A stretch of 64,000 bases of DNA from Burkholderiales bacterium. Its GTDB lineage: Bacteria; Pseudomonadota; Gammaproteobacteria; Burkholderiales; Nitrosomonadaceae. The notes beneath the pieces were generated by a model. It was not told where the DNA came from and searched no databases. It saw only the letters and a list, made by a program, of their open reading frames with translations. The translations under genes and the position numbers were made by a program. Positions 8,390 through 18,245 of this stretch are shown in pieces. How positions within the stretch are numbered: position 1 is the stretch's first letter; the number at the start of each line of letters is the position of its first letter. The stretch lies in contig JACKLR010000001.1 of the NCBI GenBank assembly GCA_024235795.1, positions 496,001 to 560,000 of the forward strand, read 5' to 3'.

Positions 8390-11300
8390 ATGTTAAATAA
8401 AAGATATCCAACTAAAATCGTACCGCCATCTTGCGAATATGTTTTTGAACGTGAGCGCTTGTTTAAGCTTATTGAAGAAAAACAAACGTACCGTGTCATT
8501 TGGGTAAACGGGCCACCCGGAGCTGGCAAAACAATTTTTATCGCTAGCTTACTTAAAAGACAGCAAGCAAAATTTTTATGGTACAGAATAGATAGTAGCG
8601 GAAACAAATGGGAAGATATCTTTTACTTTCTGACATTGGCCGCTAACAAAAATTATCCTTGGAAGAAACTGAAGCTACCCACATTCACCACTGAATATTC
8701 AGGTGATATAAAAAACTTTGCCCGTATTTTTTTTCGTCAATTGTTTGCTTCTCTAGTTAGAGAATCGGCAATTGTGTTGGATAATTGTCAGGAAATGGAA
8801 AAAGATGCGGATTTCTCTCGACTGTTGCAGGTCGCTGTGGATGAATTACCTCACGGAATACAATTAATCTGCATCAGCAGAAACCGGCCCAATGCTGTAC
8901 TTAGACGTTTACGCATCAATAACGAATTATTAGAGATAGGTAGCACCGAATTAAAATTTAATAATTTGGAGAGCCGAACATTTATAAATAAGCTGGCTCC
9001 GCAGTTAACTAAACAACAAATCCAGCAAATCCTATCGAGAACACAAGGATGGGCGGCCGGAATAGTTCTAATGCTAGAGCAATTTCACAAAGTAGGTTTT
9101 ACCGACAATTTTGATTTCAATGAAAATATTTCTGATTATTTAATTTCAGAAATATTTTCTTACATACCTAAAGAACACCATAAATTCCTAGTGTCGAGTG
9201 CATTATTTACGCAATTTACACCTGGAATGGCTATCGAGTTAACTAAGTACAAACGAGCAAAGAACTATCTTGATGAGTTGGTGGCAAAAAATTTCCTTAT
9301 TGATCGTACAGCCTGTTCCCCGCCATCCTATAGCTATCACCCATTATTTAGAGGTGCTCTGTTAGACAATGCCAGCAACCTATTTACTCAAGAAAATTGG
9401 CAAATATTGCAACACAAAGCAGCAATGATACTAATAGCGCAAAATAGACCCATAGAAGCGATGTTGCTTTACCAACAACTACGAGATTGGTTGTCGTTAA
9501 AAAACCTGTTACTGCAGCAGGCTGAAAAATTAATTAAAATGGGACGATACCAATCTGTATGTAAGTGGATAGAAGCGTTACCAGTCGATTATCTTAATAT
9601 GGATACCTGGTTAAATTTTTGGTATGCAGTTGCACTGAAGCCAATCGATCCCGTAGCAGCACTAAAACGGCTGGAAATAAGCTATCAGAAATTTATTATC
9701 AATAAAGACATTAAAGGTATTTATTCCGCTTGGCAGGCCGCCGTTGAATCAATAACCGTTAGCATGGATGATTTTTCCGGCCTCGAAGTATGGATGATAC
9801 GTTTTGATGAGATACGTAAGCGTTTTCCTGCCTGTCCATCAATTGAAATAAAAGTCCGGTTTTATACTTCCGCTGTACAAGCCCTTTCGTTTCATGATCT
9901 GCGACATCCATGGTTAAGAAGTATGGTTAGAATTAGTGAGCGGATATTACGTATTACCCCAATTAAAATAATAAGAACTGTATTGAGCACACAATTAGCA
10001 CACTATTATGGGTTAACTTGTCAGGTAACTAAATTAAAGGCTGTCGCACCCATTTTAGAGGCGTCACTTAATGATGACACACTACCTGTCTTGCCTAGAA
10101 TCATGGATGCTTATATGTTAACTACTTATAAATTATACATGGGTGACGCAGATAAAGGGCTTGAATATTCTAAGAAAGGACTTGAGTTATCAGAAGTATC
10201 AGGCATTCATCTGTTTAAAGGTATGTTACTGGCCAATAGCATTGCCTGTCATATCAGCAATGGAGACTTGAATAGTGCTGAAAAAACTTTACAAAAAGCG
10301 ATCGAATCCAAAAATTCCCAGCAACGTATGTTGGTTTCAATAATCGATTGCTGTTCTGCATGGGTAGCAACATTAGCAAATGAAAAGAATTATGCTTTGC
10401 AACAGATTCGACAGACCGTACAGCTAGCAAAATTGATTAACATCGAATGTAGTTATGTTTGCGCATTGGCGCACGAAACACAGATATCAGCCGAATTGGA
10501 GCAATGGGAAAAAGCGGAACAATCGCTTTCTTTACTTTCTGCAATCGCTAAAGATACCAACAATTCATTTAATCTAATCCCGTATTATTTATCTGATGCT
10601 TGGCTAGCTTACCTGCAACAAGATCAAACTCGTGCATTAACGGCAATGCAGCAGTTACTGCAAATTTTACGTGCAGAACAAATAGTTAATTTCTTTGGTT
10701 GGCGACCTGAGGTTTTGGTGCCTTTATGTATATTGGCAATTGAAAACAACATTGAGAAAGAGTTTACTGTACGTTTATTAAAATGTATTCGACCGTTATC
10801 CAAGCCACCATCTCAATTTGGGAAATGGCCATGGCCAATACGGATATTTAGTTTTGGCTCGTTGATTATAGAAACAGATGGCAAGCCATTAGAACAATCT
10901 GGGAAAAGTCAGAAAAAGATAATTGATCTACTGACATTGATAATCGTAATGGGGGGCCGCAATGTCAATAATGATCGATTGGGAGAAATTTTATGGCCTG
11001 ATGCTGATGGCGACTTGGCAAGGAAATCATTAGAGACAGCTGTGCACCGATTACGCAAACTCATTGGTAAAGAAGCTGTGCTGTTTAATGCAGGCATGAT
11101 TTCGCTAAATGACAGTTATTGCTGGCTCGACTTATGGGCGTTTGAAACAACAGCAGACGAGCTAGAACACATTTTTAAAACTGGCAAGCAACAACATTTA
11201 GTCATCAAATTAACTGATCGGATATTAAATCTATACAAAGCAGCTTTTTTGATTCATTCAGATTCTGGAATTGCTATACTAAAACAAGACGAATTACTAA

Positions 11301-11572
11301 ATAAATTAAATCGTTTACTTGATCTCGCTGTAAATTTTCACGAACAACGTCGGGAAAATGAGCGTGTTTGCCAGTTGCTAATAAAAGCACTGGAACTGAG
11401 GCCGTTACTGGAAGAAAATTATCTTCGTTTAATGGCTCATTACAAGAAGTTGGGCCAACCTGACCAAGCGCTACGTATTTATCAGCAATGCAAGCGAACT
11501 TTACATGAAGGGTTCAGCATTCCTCTTTCTCAAAAAATTCAATCTGTTGCAGAACAACTAGTGAATTCCTAG
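8390..11572 (+). CDS. large STAND/TPR transcriptional regulator with C-terminal SARP-like (BTAD) domain
   Basis: A 1060-residue cytoplasmic regulator. The P-loop GPPGAGKT is at residues 41-48 and a Walker B-like stretch AIVLDNCQEM is near 130; together with the downstream winged-helix-like region this resembles MalT-type NTPases. Residues of about 340-800 are helical repeats, probably TPR. From about residue 815 there is a winged-helix segment (IRIFSFGSLIIETDG, then ILWPDADGDLARKSLETAVH) followed by a BTAD helical domain (ALELRPLLEENYLRLMAHY). Family knowledge indicates ATP-dependent oligomerisation and DNA binding after ligand sensing. The architecture is NTPase first and SARP-like output last, the reverse of AfsR. 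The gene is visibly A+T-rich compared with the core genes. It ends 78 bp from the convergent RTX protease gene and may control it. Ligand unknown. Confidence 0.82.
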   Translation: MLNKRYPTKIVPPSCEYVFERERLFKLIEEKQTYRVIWVNGPPGAGKTIFIASLLKRQQAKFLWYRIDSSGNKWEDIFYFLTLAANKNYPWKKLKLPTFTTEYSGDIKNFARIFFRQLFASLVRESAIVLDNCQEMEKDADFSRLLQVAVDELPHGIQLICISRNRPNAVLRRLRINNELLEIGSTELKFNNLESRTFINKLAPQLTKQQIQQILSRTQGWAAGIVLMLEQFHKVGFTDNFDFNENISDYLISEIFSYIPKEHHKFLVSSALFTQFTPGMAIELTKYKRAKNYLDELVAKNFLIDRTACSPPSYSYHPLFRGALLDNASNLFTQENWQILQHKAAMILIAQNRPIEAMLLYQQLRDWLSLKNLLLQQAEKLIKMGRYQSVCKWIEALPVDYLNMDTWLNFWYAVALKPIDPVAALKRLEISYQKFIINKDIKGIYSAWQAAVESITVSMDDFSGLEVWMIRFDEIRKRFPACPSIEIKVRFYTSAVQALSFHDLRHPWLRSMVRISERILRITPIKIIRTVLSTQLAHYYGLTCQVTKLKAVAPILEASLNDDTLPVLPRIMDAYMLTTYKLYMGDADKGLEYSKKGLELSEVSGIHLFKGMLLANSIACHISNGDLNSAEKTLQKAIESKNSQQRMLVSIIDCCSAWVATLANEKNYALQQIRQTVQLAKLINIECSYVCALAHETQISAELEQWEKAEQSLSLLSAIAKDTNNSFNLIPYYLSDAWLAYLQQDQTRALTAMQQLLQILRAEQIVNFFGWRPEVLVPLCILAIENNIEKEFTVRLLKCIRPLSKPPSQFGKWPWPIRIFSFGSLIIETDGKPLEQSGKSQKKIIDLLTLIIVMGGRNVNNDRLGEILWPDADGDLARKSLETAVHRLRKLIGKEAVLFNAGMISLNDSYCWLDLWAFETTADELEHIFKTGKQQHLVIKLTDRILNLYKAAFLIHSDSGIAILKQDELLNKLNRLLDLAVNFHEQRRENERVCQLLIKALELRPLLEENYLRLMAHYKKLGQPDQALRIYQQCKRTLHEGFSIPLSQKIQSVAEQLVNS

Positions 11573-11649
11573 TCAACAAATGGTGAACTTTTATTCTACA
11601 ATCTCTGCAAAATATTGTGCGCATCAGTGGTACATATTTACACCGCTAT

Positions 11650-14205
11650 TTACCATGACAAAAACTGAAAATCACTGGCATCTAATTGATCCGCCATATG
11701 GTCATCAACAAATATGGTTCCATACTCAGGCTTTCCAACCACTTGAATAGCTGCAGAACCAATAAAATCAACAACTTCGAGATCGCCAAATGACCTTGGT
11801 GCCGATTTACCATAGATCCAAATTTTGTCCACACCACTCTCGAAATCTTTAATTCTCCCCATTTCATGGAAAGAAGTGAACATAAAAGAATCTCTCCCGC
11901 CCCCACCTTCAAATATATCTACGCCAGCATCTCCATAGAGCCCGTCATTCCCCATGCCACCAATAAGATGATCGTTTCCAGCACCGCCATATAAATAATC
12001 CTTACCACGTTCGCCTTTAAGGACGTTTTCACCCGCATCACCATAAATACGGTCGTTACCCTGACTGCCTATGACGTCTTCAAAATCTTTTATAGTTTCA
12101 CGAGTGTTGTTATTAGTGTTATAAATACCAAAATCATTTATACCGTTGCTATTAAGTAATTTAGCATGTTCATCACGTAGATCAATTATCCAGCCTGAAT
12201 TACTATAGCTATAATCCACGACATCTTGACCCGAACCTCCATACATGCTGTCCTCACCAAGGCCGCCGCTGATAGTGTCGTTTCCTTTTGAGCCATAAAG
12301 AACATCATTTCCTTTACGGCCAACAATGAGATCGTTTCCATTTCCACCAATTATCAGATTACCATTATTGTCACCGAAAAGTTCGTCACTTCCTTTGCTG
12401 CCAACAATATTTTCGAAATTTATGACCCTTTCTACAGTAGACCCATTGATGCTGGAAGCGCGTTCAGTATGGAGGTCAACAAGCCAGCCGCCTCCGCTGT
12501 ATGAATAACTGACAGTGTCGGTTCCATCACCGCCGTCCAAGTAGTCTGTTCCGGGACCACCAGAGATAAAGTCGTCACCAGACTTGCCTTTAAGGACATT
12601 TTCACCCGCATCACCATAAATACGGTCGTCACCCTGACTGCCTATGACGTCTTCGAAATTTTTTATAGATTCACGAGTGTTGTCGTTAAGCGAGTTACCC
12701 AGACCCAGACCGTTTATACCGTTGCTATTAAGCAATTTAGCATGTTCATCACGTAGATCAATTATCCAGCCTGAATTACTATAGCTATAATCCACGACAT
12801 CTTGACCCGAACCTCCATTCATACTGTCCTTACCAGGGCCGCCGCTGATAGTGTCGTTTCCTTTTGCGCCATAAAGATCATCATTTCCTTCACGGCCAAC
12901 AATGAGATCGTTTCCATCTCCACCAGTTATCCGATTATCATTATTGTCACCAAAAAGTTTGTCACTTCCTTTGCTGCCAATAATATTTTCGAAATTTATG
13001 ACTCTTTCTACTGTAGGCCCACTGATGCTGGAAGCGCTTTCAGTATTGAGGTCGACAAGCCAGCCGCCTCCGCCGTATGAATAACTGACAGTGTCGTTTC
13101 CACGACCGCCGTTCAAGTAGTCTCTTCCGGGGCCACCAGAGATCATGTCGTTGCCAGATCCACCGTCGATAAGGTCATTACCACCCTCACCGTATATGTA
13201 ATCGTCACCTCCTTTACCATGAAGTCTATTGCCTAGAACGTTGCCAATAAGCCTATCATCGGCGTAACCACCAATTGCATGTTCTATCCATGCATGTGGA
13301 GCGATTGTCAGGTTGTTGCTTAGCCCGTTCAAAGAAGAAAATTGTTCGCTATTGAGATTGATTACCGATGGCTTGGTATAGCCTGATGCATCGATGGTAT
13401 CTATACCACCACCGTCCCAGATTGCACCAAACATGTTGGTATCAGGGTCGTTGACCGTCCAAGCTTCACGATTGGTGTTTGAATTGAATCCGTATGTAGT
13501 GCTATCAGAAAAAGCCCCCCAGTTGAATCCGTAAAGTTTCTGCAGCGCCACCACATCATGAAGCATAAGTGTACCTCGTGTGTCACCATAGCTCCCTCCG
13601 GTCTCTTCAGCTGAAAAGTAACTCATCACGGTATATTGATGGCTATCTTGAAAGTAATCAGCATCGTCTTCGTATGTTATTACATCTGATGGATCTGCAG
13701 GGTTAAAGTTATAGGAGCCCGGATGAGAAAGGCCAAGAGCATGCAGCATTTCATGCAGAGCATGTGATCGAGTAAAATCATCCGCAAATATAACGTGGGA
13801 TGATTTTATAACGTCGACATCATCGCCACCTAAAGCAGAACTAGTGGCTGATCCCCACCCTCCATCTCGTTTCTGAATATCGATATCGCCACCATTACCA
13901 AACACCTCCTCAGCCTCTACAAAGGCGACACCGGTTACATCCGTGATATAATTAAGTGCTTCAGAGAAATCCCGTCTATCAAAGGAATTCAATGCCATTC
14001 CATAAGCTAAATATTGGGTCTCGCCATCAGGGCCAACTTTTATATCGTCTTTAGCCTGATCATAGGTGAGGAACGAATAAGTGATAATTGCCGTAGTTCC
14101 TAATTTGGCTTCTCCCCACTTTTTAGCATCAAGATCTTCGGTAGATTTATTTCCATCCAGAATTCGGTTTACCGCTTCGTCGGTTGATAATTTTGGTTTC
14201 AGCAT
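11650..14205 (-). CDS. serralysin-like RTX metalloprotease (peptidase M10) with internally duplicated repeat block
   Basis: Secreted zinc metalloprotease. The start at 14205 is preferred over 14241 because AGAGGT precedes it by 7-8 nt; the product is 851 residues. The zinc motif HEMLHALGLSHPG lies at about residues 151-163 and the Met-turn VMSYFS about 45 residues later, a serralysin pattern. The rest is built of calcium-binding GGxGxDxxx nonapeptide blocks. Two copies of a unit of about 190 residues occur in tandem, each with WLVDL, VERVINFENI and WIIDLRDEHAKLLNSNGIN. There is no N-terminal signal peptide, so type I secretion is expected, but no ABC exporter genes are in the window. It sits between the SARP-like regulator and a second RTX gene. 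Confidence 0.88.
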   Translation of the reverse strand: MLKPKLSTDEAVNRILDGNKSTEDLDAKKWGEAKLGTTAIITYSFLTYDQAKDDIKVGPDGETQYLAYGMALNSFDRRDFSEALNYITDVTGVAFVEAEEVFGNGGDIDIQKRDGGWGSATSSALGGDDVDVIKSSHVIFADDFTRSHALHEMLHALGLSHPGSYNFNPADPSDVITYEDDADYFQDSHQYTVMSYFSAEETGGSYGDTRGTLMLHDVVALQKLYGFNWGAFSDSTTYGFNSNTNREAWTVNDPDTNMFGAIWDGGGIDTIDASGYTKPSVINLNSEQFSSLNGLSNNLTIAPHAWIEHAIGGYADDRLIGNVLGNRLHGKGGDDYIYGEGGNDLIDGGSGNDMISGGPGRDYLNGGRGNDTVSYSYGGGGWLVDLNTESASSISGPTVERVINFENIIGSKGSDKLFGDNNDNRITGGDGNDLIVGREGNDDLYGAKGNDTISGGPGKDSMNGGSGQDVVDYSYSNSGWIIDLRDEHAKLLNSNGINGLGLGNSLNDNTRESIKNFEDVIGSQGDDRIYGDAGENVLKGKSGDDFISGGPGTDYLDGGDGTDTVSYSYSGGGWLVDLHTERASSINGSTVERVINFENIVGSKGSDELFGDNNGNLIIGGNGNDLIVGRKGNDVLYGSKGNDTISGGLGEDSMYGGSGQDVVDYSYSNSGWIIDLRDEHAKLLNSNGINDFGIYNTNNNTRETIKDFEDVIGSQGNDRIYGDAGENVLKGERGKDYLYGGAGNDHLIGGMGNDGLYGDAGVDIFEGGGGRDSFMFTSFHEMGRIKDFESGVDKIWIYGKSAPRSFGDLEVVDFIGSAAIQVVGKPEYGTIFVDDHMADQLDASDFQFLSW

Positions 14206-14334
14206 TTTTGTTACCTCTATTAAAAGTTCTGATAGATTCAACTCATAAGTACAACAATGACATTTGACTTGTCGCTTGGTATTTGACTACGAGAATTGCA
14301 TTTACTCTCATCCCATAACACTTTGATCAATCAG

Positions 14335-14500
14335 ACCACGTCAATCCAATTAGCAATTAGGTCAACCTTTTCAGGGATTGCGTCAGCCCCAACGGCATTT
14401 TGTGTAACAGCGAAGGGCATTCCGATTTCTGCCAGCAGTGTGGCTGCAAATGATTCTGCAAAATCTTCAAGCAGCAGGATGATTTTTTGACTATTGACAG
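14335..14500 (-). pseudogene. short gene fragment of unknown family
   Basis: A minus-strand frame of about 58 codons reads convincingly as protein (LLEDFAESFAATLLAEIG, then VGADAIPEKVDLIANWIDVV) and ends at a stop near 14335. It follows directly after an in-frame TAG and has no ATG, GTG or TTG start, so it appears to be the tail of a lost gene. It lies between the two RTX genes. No family was recognised. Confidence 0.35.
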
Positions 14501-14537
14501 AGACAGGCTATGGGTGAAAATTAGAATGATTGTGTTA

Positions 14538-15761
14538 TTAAATGAGGATGGCATCAAATACTCTATTTGGTGCGAAAAAACTATCGCCATTTTCAGCGGT
14601 CATCATTACATCTAATTTAACTTCTACTACCATTAAGAATTCATCTGCCCCATAAATTTCAACGAAAAGATTTCCATAGCCATCAGGCGTTACATTGTCA
14701 CGGTATTCGAATTGTGATAAGTAAAATCTTTGGTGCCCTGGTTTGTTTAAATCTGCGTCTATAGCTCTAAAATCAAGTTTGTCAGACTTGGAATAGTCCA
14801 ATCTACTAGGATCATCGTCGCGATGGATATGTTCAAAATCATAGATTTTGTCTATACGACCTGGCCCTATCCCGCATGGCCCGTCACCACCACCACTACA
14901 ATCCGTAGTGGTATAGCTATCTAGCCTATTAGTAAAAGCAAAGATATCGCTCCCTTCCCCACCCCGTAAATTGTCTTTATCAAGCCCACCTAAAATATAA
15001 TCATCTCCACCCCCTCCGGTTAAAGTGTCGCTGCCATCTCCGCCAATTAGCAGATCATCTCCACCCCCTCCGTATAAAGTGTCGCTGCCATCTTCGCCAA
15101 ATAGCCTATCATGTCCTGAACCACCAAACAGGGTGTCACCCCCTTCATCTCCGTAAAGGAAATCGTCGCCAGCGTCTCCATATAGATGATCACGTTTTTT
15201 TTGTCCATAAAGCCAATCGGTACCGGCATCTCCCTTTAGATTGTTAAAATGTTCTTTAGAGCCTATTATGGTGTTTGACTGAACATTTCCAAATCCAACT
15301 ACAGTTGTTCCTGCATAGCTTCCTGCAGCACTACCTGGTAAAAAAGTTAAGTTTTCAACATATTCGGGAAGTATGTAGTAACCTAGATTGTGTACGATAA
15401 TAGTATCTTGTTCTCGGCGGTCGGCCTCAATGACTATATCTTCTTTATTGTCGACTATGTAAGTGTCGTTGCCAGCACCCCCACTCATATAATCTTCACC
15501 CTTTCCTCCATTTAGAAAATCTTTACCACTGTCGCCAAAAAGATGATCGTCACCACCACCTCCGTCCAGAAAGTCATTACCCATACCACCCCAAAGATAG
15601 TCGCCTGTTCCCAATCCCACGATAAAGTCGTCACCACCGCGACCACTAAGTAGATCACCTTCGTCTTTAGTCCACGACCATCCGCCATTTTTATATACTA
15701 AGCGCTTGTCATCTACACCTATCAAAACATCATTTGCGTTTGTTCCTATTCTCGTAGCCAT
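14538..15761 (-). CDS. RTX (haemolysin-type) calcium-binding protein
   Basis: A 407-residue acidic protein starting at an ATG with AAGGAG 8 nt upstream. Two blocks of GGxGxDxxx repeats (about residues 38-105 and 180-275) form calcium beta-rolls; DTYIVDNKEDIVIEA between them is the common haemolysin-type linker. The C-terminal part (about 275-407) contains IDKIYDFEHIHRDDDPSRLD and a tail suitable for type I export. No catalytic domain is visible, so it may be structural, adhesive or surface-layer-like. It is in the same orientation as the M10 protease, and both would need an ABC exporter not seen here. Confidence 0.85.
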   Translation of the reverse strand: MATRIGTNANDVLIGVDDKRLVYKNGGWSWTKDEGDLLSGRGGDDFIVGLGTGDYLWGGMGNDFLDGGGGDDHLFGDSGKDFLNGGKGEDYMSGGAGNDTYIVDNKEDIVIEADRREQDTIIVHNLGYYILPEYVENLTFLPGSAAGSYAGTTVVGFGNVQSNTIIGSKEHFNNLKGDAGTDWLYGQKKRDHLYGDAGDDFLYGDEGGDTLFGGSGHDRLFGEDGSDTLYGGGGDDLLIGGDGSDTLTGGGGDDYILGGLDKDNLRGGEGSDIFAFTNRLDSYTTTDCSGGGDGPCGIGPGRIDKIYDFEHIHRDDDPSRLDYSKSDKLDFRAIDADLNKPGHQRFYLSQFEYRDNVTPDGYGNLFVEIYGADEFLMVVEVKLDVMMTAENGDSFFAPNRVFDAILI

Positions 15762-15971
15762 TGCAATTCTCCTTATTCAAGCGAAATAAATTAAAAACTA
15801 CTAACCTAATTAATCAAAAAAACTCACTTATTTGATTTTGTAGAAAATACTAGCAATAACTGACTTACAGATTACATACAGATTGAACAAAACATCAATT
15901 TATTCATTAAGTGATCATTGCAATTAAAAGATCGCAGTAAAAATAATTGGAATGACCTTTTTTTACATCCC

Positions 15972-15992
15972 ACAGCATATGCCATATGCTGT
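15972..15992. promoter_or_regulatory. 21-bp near-perfect palindrome, candidate operator
   Basis: Arms ACAGCATATG and CATATGCTGT, 10 bp each and exactly complementary, separated by one base. It lies 211 bp upstream of the RTX gene start and 48 bp past the sensor-kinase stop codon. No T-run follows on either strand, so a protein-binding site is more likely than a terminator. The regulator is unknown; the nearby LuxR-type response regulator and the SARP-like protein are candidates. Confidence 0.45.
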
Positions 15993-16039
15993 AAGACAAA
16001 TTTTAATTAAATACATATTTCTTCAAAGACCTACATGAA

Positions 16040-18211
16040 TTACTCACCTGTGTTACTCACTTGTGCAACAAGTGAAAGCACCGCCGACACTTCAAGAGTA
16101 GCGCCACACCCATCCGTTTGTAGTTGGGATATCTCCAACTTTCCACCTGCACGCCCCAATCGTTCCCGCAAATGACTCAATCCAAACCCCAATTTCCATG
16201 TTTCCGGTGCAGTCACACAGCCATCATTGCCTACACGCATCTTCAACCACACAGACGATTGCTCAATTCGGACAAAGACATTCTCCGGTTGGGCATGTTT
16301 CAGTGCATTGCTAATTGCTTCTCGCAAAAAACTACGCAGCAGCATCAATTGTGTGGCGCTGATGTTTGGTTCATCCTCGTGTATATCCACCTGCCAATGG
16401 AGGCGAGCATGCGTAATCTCCACGCGTTCCCGGGTTTCCATTCGCCATTCGCCCAGTAATGCCGGCAAGTCCGGTAACTGAGTAATCATCGATAGATGCA
16501 CAGTATCGCGCAGTGTTTGCAGCGCTTCACGTGCATCGTCTGCATTTGCATTGCTTCGTTGCACCATCGACAATAGCTTAGCCCCCAAAGAATCATGCAA
16601 ATCGCGCATAATACGAGTACGTTCTACAAGCGTGGCTTCTTCTCGTGCTCGAGATGCACGCAGAATTGCCTGGGCCAGCATGAGTAACGACTCTATCGCT
16701 TTAACGTCCCGCAAATTGAAAAGCCTTTCACCTTGACTTTTACCTAAGAGCGCATAACTGCTTTCCCCCACAATATTAGGAACATGAAGCGCTTGCCCTT
16801 CGTTACTGAATGTAACCTGTCCCTGTTTCCCCTTTATAAAATTGATCGCAATCGGGCAAAAGCGTGTTTCCAATGTTTTCTGCCATGCATTCTGAAAGTC
16901 AGTGTCAGTTGTCGCTGTCTGCAAAGAATGAATTAACTGCGATGAAGTATCGTCAATTGAACCGGATAGTTCGGGCAACAATCCAAGAATAAACCGTTGC
17001 CCTATCGGAAAATATAGCGCCCAACCTACAATCAATGCCAGACAAAATGTAGGTAATGATGGAAAATTCATAAAATAGACAAGAAAGCCATAAGGCACCA
17101 TTACAACCATAATTCCAAGCAGCCATATCACACTGATAAGCCACCACTTCTCGATATTAAACAACTTGTACCGGAATATCGCGATCGCCCAGCCAAACGC
17201 AATCGGAGCAAAAATAAAACGCGCCAATTCGTGCAAAATCCAGGTGGGTTTTCCCAGAATGATCGGAATCATCCATAACAAAATGACCAATAAGGTTGGC
17301 GCTGTCATGGTGACAATAAACAGCTTGACAATCGCACGTTCAACCGGGCGTTGCCGGGTAAGACGCCACTGCCAGAACAGCAGGACATAAATGCCCAGTC
17401 CCATCAGTGCAAACTGAAACATGTAAGCATGAAACGGGAACTCCATCCATTGCAATGTGTTGTTTAACACAAGCAACAAAATGAGCAGCAGCAACACCCA
17501 TATCACCCTATTGTCAAAGCCGCGCAGAGGATAAGCCATAAAAACAGCAAAACAACCCCATACGGAGATATTGGATCCTGCAATGCTCGTAACCGAGGTT
17601 ATGTAAAGCCAATCAGCAGATAATGCAAGCTCCCTGTATTGCAATACAGCACTCAGGTAATACACCAATGAGCCAATACCTGCGATCAGAACCAGCCGTG
17701 TAACAAACAAGTTACGCCGATACCACCAAAGTAATAATCCTATACCGAAGCAAAAAAAACCGGACAGAAGATAAAAGAAATAAATGATGGGAATCGCGCT
17801 GACAGTATGTCGTTTGTCCGGTGTAACGACAATTGACTGCCCATTATCGAGCACAAAAGTTACACTATGCTCTCCAAGAATATCCGCCACTCGCTGATGC
17901 GCTGCAAGATAGGCATTGAATGCCTTATACGTCGGAAAAATATCGGTTGCTTTAAGCAATTCCCGGTTTAATAAAACAGAGTCGTGCGCTCCCTTTATTA
18001 GGCGAATATGTTGATTCCTCTCTAGGAGATTAAAAGCAGGCCCATTTTTGTCTACTGAAGCGACAACAAGCCCATCACCCTTGGATGGCGCGATGAAACT
18101 TAATCCTAACCAAGGCTGATGGATCATTTGCCAGATAATAAGGAATGCAATAAGCATAAAACTCGTTACAATAGCAAAAGCAAACCATACAAACGGAAGT
18201 TGTCGGGTCAT
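16040..18211 (-). CDS. multi-TM sensor histidine kinase (NarL/DegS class)
   Basis: Membrane sensor kinase of 723 residues from the ATG at 18211; a TTG at 18223 would add four. One membrane helix at the N-terminus is followed by a periplasmic segment of about 110 residues with a PDZ-like opening (LVVASVDKNGPAFNLLERNQ), then about eight more membrane helices up to residue 415, as in ComP. The HisKA_3 dimerisation motif RIMRDLHDSLGAKLLSM holds the phospho-accepting His. A divergent HATPase_c domain ends the protein (LGFGLSHLRERLGRAGG). It lies 34 bp after its response regulator and forms an operon with it. Signal unknown. Confidence 0.86.
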   Translation of the reverse strand: MTRQLPFVWFAFAIVTSFMLIAFLIIWQMIHQPWLGLSFIAPSKGDGLVVASVDKNGPAFNLLERNQHIRLIKGAHDSVLLNRELLKATDIFPTYKAFNAYLAAHQRVADILGEHSVTFVLDNGQSIVVTPDKRHTVSAIPIIYFFYLLSGFFCFGIGLLLWWYRRNLFVTRLVLIAGIGSLVYYLSAVLQYRELALSADWLYITSVTSIAGSNISVWGCFAVFMAYPLRGFDNRVIWVLLLLILLLVLNNTLQWMEFPFHAYMFQFALMGLGIYVLLFWQWRLTRQRPVERAIVKLFIVTMTAPTLLVILLWMIPIILGKPTWILHELARFIFAPIAFGWAIAIFRYKLFNIEKWWLISVIWLLGIMVVMVPYGFLVYFMNFPSLPTFCLALIVGWALYFPIGQRFILGLLPELSGSIDDTSSQLIHSLQTATTDTDFQNAWQKTLETRFCPIAINFIKGKQGQVTFSNEGQALHVPNIVGESSYALLGKSQGERLFNLRDVKAIESLLMLAQAILRASRAREEATLVERTRIMRDLHDSLGAKLLSMVQRSNANADDAREALQTLRDTVHLSMITQLPDLPALLGEWRMETRERVEITHARLHWQVDIHEDEPNISATQLMLLRSFLREAISNALKHAQPENVFVRIEQSSVWLKMRVGNDGCVTAPETWKLGFGLSHLRERLGRAGGKLEISQLQTDGCGATLEVSAVLSLVAQVSNTGE

Positions 18212-18245
18212 CAAGTCGGTCAATTACTAATACAAGAAAAAAAGA

